From Desulfurellaceae bacterium (GTDB taxonomy: Bacteria > Desulfobacterota > Binatia > Bin18): a stretch of DNA of 44,758 bases. Below, in pieces: positions 35,869-44,758 of this stretch; the stretch's first letter is position 1, and every line of letters begins with the position of its first letter. The position numbers were made by a program, and so were the translations under genes. The notes below the pieces were generated by a model. It searched no databases and was not told where the DNA came from. It was given only the letters and a program-made list of their open reading frames with translations. The stretch is taken from the NCBI GenBank assembly GCA_021296095.1, contig JAGWBB010000032.1:1-44758 (forward strand), written 5' to 3'.

Positions 35869-36837
35869 TCATTCCTCAAACACGTGGAGCTGCATATCGG
35901 CCGTTGCCCGCTCCTCAACCGTCCGCCAGTCATGGTCGGGCAACACCGTCAGTTCGGGTGCGAGCTGGCTCCACTTCTTCACCCGCCAGATCTTATCCCA
36001 CCAGGCGCTCCGATCAAAGGCCAGCCCGGGCAGACGGGTATACACATACTGCTGCCTGGTCCAGGCCAGGTTGCCGCATAACAGTACCGGTCCCGAGGGA
36101 AGCCGGACGAGTACTGCCAGACCGCCCGCAGTCATGCCGCTGGCGTCGAGCACCACCAGGCTGCCGTCGCCGAACACGTCCTGGGCCGCAGCCAGCAGGC
36201 CGAGCGGTTCGGCCTGGCCAAAATCTATGAACCGCCACCGGGTGACCTGGTCATACTCTTTGGGCAGGTACGCCCCCAGCCCGGTCTGCCCCAGCGCGGC
36301 GGCGTGTTCAGCGCGGCTCACCACCGCCACCGCCTCGGAAAAATGCTCCAACTCTCCAGCATGGTCGGGTCGCAGGTCGGGCAGAATGACGTGCGTCGGC
36401 CCGTCGGCCGACAGCCGGGCGTCTTCGAGCTGGGCGACAATGTCCTGGCCGCTGTCCAACCGGGCTCGTCCGATGACGGACAGCGGTATTTCCAGGTAGG
36501 TCTGGGGACCATCGGCCGAGGAGTCGGCCAGCGCCCGGTTGAGCCCGGCGCCAACCAGGACCAGCCCCTGGTCGGGGTGCTGGATGGCAAACACCAGCAC
36601 GTCGAGCTGTGTCCGGCCAAAGACGCTGCCGCCCTCATACACCAGCCGGCTCGGCAGGGTCAGCCAGCCGGTCTGAAAAACGTGCAGCCGCAGACCTGGG
36701 GTGCCGCGATACGTCTCGGGCCAGTTGTGCAGCTCGGGCACGATATATGGCGGCCGCAGGGGTTCGTGGCAGGCACCCGCCAGCACCGCCAGCAGGCCGA
36801 CCAGGCTGAGGACCGATAAGCGGACATGGGCGGTCAT
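35869..36837 (-). CDS. Metallo-beta-lactamase-fold lipoprotein lacking most metal ligands
   Basis: The 322-residue product has a lipobox (LAVLAGAC, Cys23) and aligns with AiiA-like lactonases: HVILPDLRPDHAGELEHF, SRAEHAA, DASGMTAGGLAVLVRLPSGPVLLCGNLAWT, and VLPDHDW. The ligand motif HxHxDH reads D154-x-R156-x-D158-H159. The next ligand His is G239, the bridging Asp is N256, and H302 remains. Four of seven expected ligands are lost, so hydrolase activity is doubtful and a binding or scaffold role is plausible. The start ATG lies only 7 bases after a TATACA box, suggesting a leaderless message. It heads the minus-strand cluster. Confidence 0.85.
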   Translation of the reverse strand: MTAHVRLSVLSLVGLLAVLAGACHEPLRPPYIVPELHNWPETYRGTPGLRLHVFQTGWLTLPSRLVYEGGSVFGRTQLDVLVFAIQHPDQGLVLVGAGLNRALADSSADGPQTYLEIPLSVIGRARLDSGQDIVAQLEDARLSADGPTHVILPDLRPDHAGELEHFSEAVAVVSRAEHAAALGQTGLGAYLPKEYDQVTRWRFIDFGQAEPLGLLAAAQDVFGDGSLVVLDASGMTAGGLAVLVRLPSGPVLLCGNLAWTRQQYVYTRLPGLAFDRSAWWDKIWRVKKWSQLAPELTVLPDHDWRTVEERATADMQLHVFEE

Positions 36838-36844
36838 GGATGTG

Positions 36845-36874
36845 TGTATAGACGATGAGCCGCGGCACAGCCAA
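36845..36874 (-). promoter_or_regulatory. Promoter for the lipoprotein gene, leaderless arrangement
   Basis: On the minus strand TTGGCT (36869-36874) and TATACA (36845-36850) are separated by 18 bases. The ATG at 36837 begins 7 bases after the -10 box, so transcription would start at or near the initiator codon. No ribosome binding site is present. Confidence 0.4.
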
Positions 36875-36917
36875 GAGCCGCCCGTGCCGAGGGGCGGCCG
36901 GCAGCAGTTTTCCCGAG

Positions 36918-36946
36918 TTGACCTGTGTCATGCTCTCGACTATTGT
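36918..36946 (+). promoter_or_regulatory. Promoter for the MoxR operon
   Basis: TTGACC (36918-36923) and TATTGT (36941-36946) are spaced by 17 bases on the plus strand. The predicted start near 36953 leaves a 160-base leader before the gene at 37116. The leader shows no clear structure. It lies back to back with the lipoprotein promoter. Confidence 0.55.
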
Positions 36947-37115
36947 TGGGAGCGCTTTGCGTGAGATGCTAGTACGGCCAGGAACATCAAGCACTTAGGG
37001 CGAGTAGAACCCTGAGTCAGGCCCAACACGAGCCGAACGGCGGTCCGTATACAGCTCGCAGAAGCGGGAACTGGAACGTGGACATGCTTGCGCACCAGAA
37101 AGGGAGCAGTCAGCA

Positions 37116-38536
37116 ATGGTAGGTGTCCCGGGAACACAGGAGCGGCTGGCCCTGGCAGACATAGAAGACCGGCTGCGACGGCTGCGGGGACGGCTGAATC
37201 GCTACACCTTCCAGCACCGCGTGTATATTTTCGGCACGGCCCTGGCCCTGGTCAGCTGCGTTCTGATCGTGTGCGCCTATAAGCTCGAGCTGGCCTCCCC
37301 TCTTTTTGCCTGGGTCAGCTGGCCGCTCGGCCTCGGTCTGCTCGTCCTGCTGTTTGTCAGCCTGCGGCGCGGCGTGCGGGAGTGGGCGGATGTGGTCCGG
37401 GCCGCCCGCCGGGCCGATCAGCGCGCCGGCCTGCAAGAGCGCGTCTCGACCCTGGCCGCCCAGCTCCAGGATGGCGTGGTCGGCACAGCCCCGCCCTCGC
37501 GCCTGTGGCCGCACCTGCTGGCCGATAACACCGCCCGGCTGGCCGACTGGGACCTCCCCAAGGTCGCTCCGCGCCGGATTCCGTGGACCAGCCTGCCCTT
37601 TTTGGCCGCGCTCGGCCTGTTGAGCCTGACCAGCCTGATTCCATCCCTCTCCTCCCAGCAGCAGGACGACCCGTTCAGCCTGGTCAATATGCAGCAGCTG
37701 GCCCAAAACCTGCCTGAACGGATGGAAAAGCTGATTGACGAACAAATGTCGCTCATCCCTCCGGCCTCGGAAAACTGGGGCGAGAGCAGCATGTTCCCCC
37801 AGAACGAGACGCCGGCGGCCGAGGGCCAGGACCAGCCCATGGCCATGGACGGCGACACGACTAACCCGGCCCTGCAAACCCTGGCCTCACTGTCCGACGA
37901 ACTCCAGCAGTCGATCCGTGATACCCTGCACGGCTTGTCGATTCCGCCCACCCCAGACCCGTCAGCCCAGCCCGAGGCGCCCACCGCCCCACCCCTGCCC
38001 GATCATTTGGATCTCGACGCCCTGCAAGCTGCCATCACACCCAAGGACCAGGCCGATTATTCGATCCAGGGCACGGACAGACCGCAGGGCGGACGCACAC
38101 GGGAGGCGACCGACGCCGCCGGCCCGGCCGGCATGCCGACCCAGGGCAGCGGCCTGCAACAGCTCAGCCAAGCTCGCCTGGGCCGCAAAAACGCCCGCGG
38201 CAGCTTTCAACCCCAGACCCCGCAGATGCCGGGCAGCGGCGGCAGTGCGGGCGGAGCGGGGATGGGAGCCGGCAGCGGCACCGACCCGAACCTGTTCGGC
38301 AACCGGGCCAGTCTGGGCGACAGCCCGCAGACCTTCCAGCTGTCGCTGGACAGCACCTATGAACTCACCCGGGGCGGGGACGGCGAGCCGGTCAAGTACG
38401 AGGGCGAGCTGCCGCCCAGCAAATCGCGCCGCCGGTTGAGTCAGGAGCAGTCTTTGGACGACGCCATCCGCAAGGCCAAGATCCCGCCCGAATACGAGGC
38501 TATTGTCAAACGTCTGTTTTCCCGAGGAGGGTCGAG

Positions 38537-38540
<4 letters not shown>
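37116..38540 (+). CDS. MoxR-operon membrane protein (DUF4175-like)
   Basis: The 474-residue product begins with a basic helix (LADIEDRLRRLRGRLNRYTFQHRVYIFG). Two membrane segments follow at about 39-57 and 68-83, then a cytoplasmic linker with RADQRAGLQERVSTLAAQL. A third hydrophobic segment is at about 152-170. The rest is long and soluble, with Pro/Gly-rich linkers and a C-terminal domain ending AKIPPEYEAIVKRLFSRGG. The N-terminal region resembles DUF4175-type proteins that precede MoxR/DUF58/VWA operons. It overlaps moxR by four bases (ATGA), so it is probably a partner of the ATPase. Confidence 0.75.
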
Positions 38541-39619
<1,079 letters not shown>

Positions 39620-39631
39620 GGCGATCCGACC

Positions 39632-40540
39632 GTGGCCAGCCTTGATTCCGCCTTTTTCAAGACCCTGAACCGGTTTCATATTCGCGTCCGCACGGCGCGC
39701 GGCCACCGTCCGGGTGAAACCCCGATTCCGCGCACCAGCCAGGCCTCGGGCATCGAGTTTGAATCCTTCAAGGAGTACTCGCCCGGCGACGATTTCCGGT
39801 ATCTGGACTGGAACGCCGTGGGTCGGCTCGGTCAGCTCATGGTTCGGACCTTCACCGCCGAACGCGAGATTCCGTTCCACCTCTTCCTCGACACCAGCGC
39901 CTCAATGGGCGTGCCGACCGTGGACGACAAGTTCAGCTTTGCCCTGGATGTCATGTCGGCCCTTAGCTATGTCGTGCTGGCCAACAACAACACCCTGCGG
40001 CTGATTGCCCTGTCCGCCCCCGACACCCGAACGCCGGCCTTTCGGGCGACTCCGTTTCTGCGCCACCGCAGCCGATTTTTTCGGCTCCGGCCGTTTCTTG
40101 ACAGCCTGTCGGCGAGCGGCAAGACCACGCTGCAAGAATCGGTCCGGGCCTATATCGGACAAACCCTGGAGCCCGGGGTGGCGATCATCATCTCGGACTT
40201 CATGACCCCGGCCGAACAGTACACAGAGTCGCTGGCCTTTCTCAAAACGCGCGGCTATGAGGTCAAGGCGGTCCACGTCCTGGGCGCCGCCGAGCTGGAC
40301 CCCAGGCGTCTCTTCCGCCGCGGCAAGCTGCACGACGTTGAGGACGGCGCCGAGCGCTGGATCACTCTCAGCGAGGCCAACCTGGGCCGCTATCAGGAGC
40401 TGTTGCAGGCCCACCTCGACGCCGTGCGTGACTTCTGTCACCAACACCAGATTCTGTACAGCCGGGTCTCGACCCGTCAGACGGTCAGCCAGGTGGTCAG
40501 CCACGAACTAACCCGAACCGGGCTGCTGGCCCTGCGTTAG
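39632..40540 (+). CDS. DUF58 domain protein
   Basis: The 302-residue product has the family hallmark SPGDDFRYLDWNAVGRLGQLMVRTF. A VWA-like Rossmann half begins FHLFLDTSASMGV, and VAIIISDFMTPAEQ follows. DUF58 proteins usually pair with MoxR and VWA proteins in the membrane and may recognise its client. The start is GTG at 39632 with AGGG in front; no other initiator is nearby. It is translationally close to moxR and to the BatA-like gene. Confidence 0.93.
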   Translation: MASLDSAFFKTLNRFHIRVRTARGHRPGETPIPRTSQASGIEFESFKEYSPGDDFRYLDWNAVGRLGQLMVRTFTAEREIPFHLFLDTSASMGVPTVDDKFSFALDVMSALSYVVLANNNTLRLIALSAPDTRTPAFRATPFLRHRSRFFRLRPFLDSLSASGKTTLQESVRAYIGQTLEPGVAIIISDFMTPAEQYTESLAFLKTRGYEVKAVHVLGAAELDPRRLFRRGKLHDVEDGAERWITLSEANLGRYQELLQAHLDAVRDFCHQHQILYSRVSTRQTVSQVVSHELTRTGLLALR

Positions 40541-40552
40541 GACACGCGTGTC

Positions 40553-42424
40553 ATGGGCATTCTGAATCCCGCCGCCCTGCCGCTCTTTGCCCTGCTGGGC
40601 ATTCTGATCCTGGTCTACCTGCGGGAGCGCTGGCGGAAACGGGTTGAGGTGTCCAGCCTGATGTTCTGGAACGAAATCAGGGAGGACAGCGTCCGCGTCC
40701 GGCGGTTCATGCCGAGTCTGCTGTTCCTGCTGCAAGCCCTGCTGCTGAGCCTGCTGCTGAGCGGGCTGCTGCACCCCTACCGCCCCCATACGGTCACCGA
40801 GGTTCAGGGCAGCCGCCACATTCTGGTCTTTGACGTGTCGGCCAGCATGCAGGTCCGTGAGGGCACCACCCAGCGCTTCAGCCTGGCCCGCGACCAGGCC
40901 GTCCAGGTCGTGCGATCCCTCGGACCGCTCGACGAGGTGATGCTGATCAGCGTGGCGGCCCGCCCCCGGGTGGTCAGCGGCTTTACCACCGACCACCGCG
41001 TCTTTCTGCACCTGCTCGAATCGCTGCGGCCCGAGGACAGCCCAACCAACCTCGACCTCGAGCGCGACCGGGCCGGACAGCGGGCCAGCGTCCACGTTTT
41101 CACCGACGTGCCCCAGACCCAGCTCAGCCTGGCCCATGATCAGCTGGCGCAGCTGGTCTATCACCGGGTTGGTCGCAACGACGACAATATCGCCCTGGCC
41201 GCCCTCAACCTGCACCAGAACCCGTTCCAGCACTACTCGCAGGCGCGCGCCTATATTCTGGTCCGCAACTACGCCGCGCGTACCAAGCGGGGCATCCTGA
41301 CGGTCCGCCTGAACGAGCGCCAGATCTTCCGCCGGGCGTTCAGCCTGCCGGCCCGCGAGAGCGCCTCCTTTTCGATCGGCAACTTCAGCGAGGCCGGCCA
41401 GCTGGTCGCCCGGATCAGTCCCGACGACGGGCTGTCGGTCGACAACCAGGCCCTGGCCTGGGTGGCTCAGGGCCATGAGCGCCGCCTCGTCCTGGTCTCG
41501 GCCAGCACCAGCCTGCACAGCGAGCTGCAACGGGTCAGCCGTTCGATTCCCAACCTCAGCCTGACTGCGGTCAGTCCGGACGACTTTTCCACGCTCAGCC
41601 TTGAGCCCCAGGACATCGTCCTGTTCCACCAGTTCGTCCCCGACACGGCGGTCGCCGCCAACAGTTTGTACATCTTCCCGCCCCTGGACAATCCGCTCTT
41701 TCCGGTCGTGGCCGAAGCGAAAGATCTCAGCATTCTGGACTGGCGTGAGAGCCACGAGATTCTGCATAACCTGCAGTATGTTGACGCCCTGCCGCTCAAG
41801 AAGGCCCGGGTGCTGGCCCTGCCCTCGTGGGCCCAAGTCCTGATTTCGTCACGCACAGCCGGCGGCGAGGTACCGCTGGCACTGACCGGCGAAAAGGACG
41901 GCCACCGGGTGGTGTGCCTGGCCTTTGACCTGGGCCGGGGCAACCTGACCGACTCCGACAATCTGAGCCTGCTGCTGCTGTTTCTGAACGCGGTGCGCTG
42001 GCTGCTGCCGCCAGACCCCGACGTACCGGCCCTGACCACGCCCGGCGAAACCTTCTTTGTGCCAACCTCGGTTGCGCTTGAGACGCTCGAGCTGACCCTG
42101 CCCAGCGGCGAAACGCGCTCACTCGAAGCCGCAGCGGTGGATGTTCCACACGTGGGCGCCTATCGGCTGCAAAACGGCGACTACCGGACCATGTGGTACG
42201 CGAATTTGTTTGATGAACTCGAGTCGGACATCGGACGCCGGCCTCAGGCCGAGCCCGCTCCAGAGACGACGCCGGTCGTTCTGGACACCTCCCAGGCTCC
42301 CCACCAGGTCAGCCGCACCGTGCCGGTCGAGTTTGGCCAGCTGTTGTACTACGGCGCCGCAGGCCTGCTGTTTCTGGAATGGCTGTACGCGCTGTGGCGG
42401 TATACCCGAGCGAGGGCGGAATGA
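40553..42424 (+). CDS. BatA-like VWA membrane protein
   Basis: The 623-residue product starts with a BatA/aerotolerance-type N-terminal domain: a membrane segment at 8-22, then RVEVSSLMFWNEI and a second at about 55-72. The VWA MIDAS motif follows at D94-V-S96-A-S98, with a CARDB-like central part. Another membrane segment lies at about 593-612 near the C-terminus. A GATase1-like region with a predicted Asp/Glu binding pocket was not detected with confidence. The protein would expose its large domains to the periplasm. It overlaps the final operon gene by four bases. Confidence 0.85.
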   Translation: MGILNPAALPLFALLGILILVYLRERWRKRVEVSSLMFWNEIREDSVRVRRFMPSLLFLLQALLLSLLLSGLLHPYRPHTVTEVQGSRHILVFDVSASMQVREGTTQRFSLARDQAVQVVRSLGPLDEVMLISVAARPRVVSGFTTDHRVFLHLLESLRPEDSPTNLDLERDRAGQRASVHVFTDVPQTQLSLAHDQLAQLVYHRVGRNDDNIALAALNLHQNPFQHYSQARAYILVRNYAARTKRGILTVRLNERQIFRRAFSLPARESASFSIGNFSEAGQLVARISPDDGLSVDNQALAWVAQGHERRLVLVSASTSLHSELQRVSRSIPNLSLTAVSPDDFSTLSLEPQDIVLFHQFVPDTAVAANSLYIFPPLDNPLFPVVAEAKDLSILDWRESHEILHNLQYVDALPLKKARVLALPSWAQVLISSRTAGGEVPLALTGEKDGHRVVCLAFDLGRGNLTDSDNLSLLLLFLNAVRWLLPPDPDVPALTTPGETFFVPTSVALETLELTLPSGETRSLEAAAVDVPHVGAYRLQNGDYRTMWYANLFDELESDIGRRPQAEPAPETTPVVLDTSQAPHQVSRTVPVEFGQLLYYGAAGLLFLEWLYALWRYTRARAE

Positions 42425-44758
42425 GCTACGACATTTTCGGACGCAGCTATGTTTTTCTTGAGCCGGACTGGTTCTGGCTGCTGGCCCTGGTCCCGCTGTT
42501 GTGGCTGCCGCTGGTGTGGCAGCGCGGACGGGGGGTGTTGTTCAGCGCCGTCGTGCTGCGCAGCCTGGCCGCAGTCGCCCTGGTCGCCGCCCTGGCCGGC
42601 CTCAACCTGCAAACCACCCTGTCGGAGCATAAGCTGGCCCTGGTTGCGGCGCTGGATACCTCGGACAGCATCTCGCGTGAGGGCCGCCAGTGGATGAACG
42701 ACTATCTGGCCCAGCTGCGCGGCCATCTGAGCGCCGAAGAGGAGTTTTCCGCCCTGTCGTTTGCCACCGATACCAGCCTGCTTGTCCCGCCCGGCCCGCC
42801 GACTTCGGTCAGCGTGGCGGTTGATCCGGACGAGGCTCACACCGGCGGCGGAACCAATATCGCCGAAGCCCTGGAGCGGGTGTTTGCCCTCTACCCCGAA
42901 CAGGCCCAGAAGCGCCTGCTGCTCATGACTGACGGCAACGAGACGAGCGGCTCGGCGCGCCAGCATCTGGCCCTGGCGCGGCAGATGGGCATCAGTATTT
43001 TTCCGGTCATTCCACCCTCGGGCCAACAGCCCGAGATCTCCCTGGAGAAATTCGTCATCCCGCCCCTGGTGCGGGAGGGCAGCGTCTTTACCCTGCGTCT
43101 GGTGGTCCGCAACGGGAATGAGCAGGCGGTCGAGGGCCGGGTGACCATCCACGCTAACCGGGATCGGCTGACCAACCAGTCGGTTCAACTCGGGCCCGGT
43201 CTGTCGGTTTTCGAGGTGCCGGCCCAGATCATGCAGCCCGGCAACTATCTGCTGCGGGCCGAAATCAGGGCCGAGCCGGATACCGTGGCCGGTAATAACC
43301 GCCAACACGCCACCCTGGCCGTCTCGGGCAAGGTCCGCTCGCTGGTCATTACCGACAACCCGCGCACCCACCTGGCCCGTGCGCTTCAGCTCAAGGAAGT
43401 CGATATCGAGTTTCGCAGTCCCGAGGGGATCCCGACCAGGCTGTCGGATCTGCTCGATTATCACTGTCTAGTGTTTGACGATATCGGCCGGGGCGGCATC
43501 ACCGACCGCCAGATGCGGGTCATCGAGCGCTATGTACGCGATTTTGGCGGCGGCTTTCTGATGGCCGGGGGCACCCGGTCTTTCGGCGATCTGGCCTTTC
43601 GAGAGACGCCGGTCGAGCGGGTCTTACCCATCACCTTTCAGGAGCAACCCCCGCCCGCGCCCAAAACGCTCAAAAAGAAACGTATCCCGATCGCCCTGTT
43701 TCTGATCATCGACCGCTCCAACAGCATGGGCTACAACAGCAAGGTCCGGGGGCTGCACGACGGCCAGAAAATGCACTACGCCCAGCAGGCGGCCCTGGCC
43801 GTGCTAGGCCAGCTCAGGGACACCGACATGGCCGGGGCGGTCGCCTTTGACTCGGAAGCCTATGTGCTGTCTGCGCTGAGACCCCTGTCCCAGAACCGGG
43901 ACGAGTTGCGCGATAAAATAGAACGTCTGCAGTACGGCGGCGGCACCGATTTTTTCAGGGCCCTGGAAACCGCGGCCGACCAGCTGGGACAGACCCGTCG
44001 GGCCATCCGCCACATCATCCTGCTGACCGACGGCGACACCAACCGCAGCCCGGCCGACCACTACCCCCTGGTCCATTTGGTTAGCCAGCGCCAGATTTCG
44101 ATTACCACGATCCGGATCGGGGCCGACACCGTCAACCTGCGGCTGCTGTCCTACATGTCCGAAAAAACCAAGGGCCGGTTTTACCACGTCTCTGACGCGG
44201 CACGGCTGCCCCAGCTGCTGGTCAAAGACACCCGGCAGACCCTGGGTGAGGACGACGAGGAAGACGAGGACGAGGAGGATCAGGAGCCCAAACAGATCCA
44301 GCCCCTGGTCGGGGTGCGCGGCCAGATCCTGAGCGGCCTGCACGACTTCCCCGACCTCGACGAATACATGTTGACCAACCCCAAGAAGGGCGCCAAAGTC
44401 CAGCTGTACACCGACGCCAAGGAGGAACGCGACCCGATTCTGGCCACCTGGCAGTACGGGCTGGGCAAGGTCGTGGCCGTGACCTTCGATCCCAGCGGTA
44501 GCGGGTCGGGCAACTGGATCCGCTGGCCGGGTTTCGGCAAGTTCTGGTCGCAGGCCGTGCGCTGGTCAATGCGCGACGAGACGGCCTGGGAATACCGGAT
44601 CAGCATGCCCCAGCGGCGCAACCGGACCGTGCTGCGGGTGGAGTCGTACGACAGCGACCAGGACGGCATTTTGCAGGCCCGCCTGCCCCGCGGCGCAACG
44701 AGCGACCTGATCACCCTGATGCCGGTCGCCCCACGGGTGTACGAGGCGGTCATGGCCC
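42421..44758 (+). CDS. Large VWA/GATase1-like membrane protein (3' end missing)
   Basis: The frame is open from the ATG at 42421 (in ATGA) to the window edge, 779 codons without a stop. Two hydrophobic segments lie near the N-terminus (about 18-35 and 45-60). A first VWA-like domain has D79-T-S81-D-S83 and the RLLLMTDGNE segment. A GATase1-like region (VRDFGGGFLMAGGTRSFGD) follows at about 375-395. A second VWA domain has an intact MIDAS, D431-R-S433-N-S435, and IILLTDGDTN. An acidic run near 610-620 (EDDEEDEDEEDQEP) splits the C-terminal part. Such proteins end MoxR/DUF58 operons in many phyla. Confidence 0.88.
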   Translation, partial: MSYDIFGRSYVFLEPDWFWLLALVPLLWLPLVWQRGRGVLFSAVVLRSLAAVALVAALAGLNLQTTLSEHKLALVAALDTSDSISREGRQWMNDYLAQLRGHLSAEEEFSALSFATDTSLLVPPGPPTSVSVAVDPDEAHTGGGTNIAEALERVFALYPEQAQKRLLLMTDGNETSGSARQHLALARQMGISIFPVIPPSGQQPEISLEKFVIPPLVREGSVFTLRLVVRNGNEQAVEGRVTIHANRDRLTNQSVQLGPGLSVFEVPAQIMQPGNYLLRAEIRAEPDTVAGNNRQHATLAVSGKVRSLVITDNPRTHLARALQLKEVDIEFRSPEGIPTRLSDLLDYHCLVFDDIGRGGITDRQMRVIERYVRDFGGGFLMAGGTRSFGDLAFRETPVERVLPITFQEQPPPAPKTLKKKRIPIALFLIIDRSNSMGYNSKVRGLHDGQKMHYAQQAALAVLGQLRDTDMAGAVAFDSEAYVLSALRPLSQNRDELRDKIERLQYGGGTDFFRALETAADQLGQTRRAIRHIILLTDGDTNRSPADHYPLVHLVSQRQISITTIRIGADTVNLRLLSYMSEKTKGRFYHVSDAARLPQLLVKDTRQTLGEDDEEDEDEEDQEPKQIQPLVGVRGQILSGLHDFPDLDEYMLTNPKKGAKVQLYTDAKEERDPILATWQYGLGKVVAVTFDPSGSGSGNWIRWPGFGKFWSQAVRWSMRDETAWEYRISMPQRRNRTVLRVESYDSDQDGILQARLPRGATSDLITLMPVAPRVYEAVMA

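Overview
This window is high-GC chromosomal DNA, apparently from a Gram-negative, probably uncultivated bacterium. Evidence for the cell type is a division and cell-wall (dcw) cluster with FtsA, FtsQ and FtsZ, a MurE carrying the DNPR motif of meso-diaminopimelate-adding enzymes, and several lipobox proteins. The PASTA-tailed FtsI, the xerC-hslV-hslU order, an F420/LLM-type oxidoreductase, and the amidohydrolase and acyl-CoA dehydrogenase genes fit a deltaproteobacteria-like or Tectomicrobia/Binatota-like lineage. That placement is inference. I saw no tRNA, rRNA, CRISPR array, prophage or insertion sequence.

Layout. (1) Positions 1-15835, minus strand: a dcw cluster read from a near-consensus sigma70 promoter at 15993-16021. 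Its order is rsmH-ftsL-ftsI-murE-mraY-ftsW-murG-murC-murB-ddl-ftsQ-ftsA-ftsZ, followed by a B12-type radical SAM gene cut by the window edge. Most junctions overlap (GTGA, ATGA, TGATG, TAATG), implying translational coupling. murF, murD and mraZ are absent from their usual places, and rsmH is split between two frames near its N-terminus. (2) 16.0-20.3 kb, plus strand: a class V aminotransferase, serA and purA, behind a leader holding a strong intrinsic terminator that looks like an attenuator. (3) 20.3-22.5 kb, minus strand: a membrane protein, a retropepsin-like protease and a histidine phosphatase. (4) 22.7-28.5 kb, plus strand: an LLM oxidoreductase, a lipoprotein, an amidohydrolase, a pair of acyl-CoA dehydrogenases that look like catalytic and non-catalytic subunits of one enzyme, and a 1-Cys peroxiredoxin. 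(5) 28.6-30.1 kb, minus strand: a zinc-ribbon protein, a lipoprotein and a DUF1990 protein. (6) 30.15-33.2 kb, plus strand: xerC, hslV, hslU. (7) 33.2-36.8 kb: small proteins, then a minus-strand cluster of a metallo-beta-lactamase-fold lipoprotein that has lost most metal ligands, a GGCT-like protein, a PTPS-III-type pterin enzyme and a small cytochrome c lipoprotein. A short palindromic element supplies the stop codons of two convergent genes here. (8) 37.1-44.76 kb, plus strand: a coupled MoxR operon of a membrane protein, MoxR ATPase, DUF58 protein, BatA-like VWA protein, and a large VWA/GATase1-like membrane protein cut by the right edge.

No single locus stands out as a wholly new system. 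The most unusual points are the attenuator-like leader before the serine-pathway genes, the dcw cluster lacking murD and murF with a damaged rsmH, the lipoprotein pseudoenzyme, the split acyl-CoA dehydrogenase, and the palindromic element.
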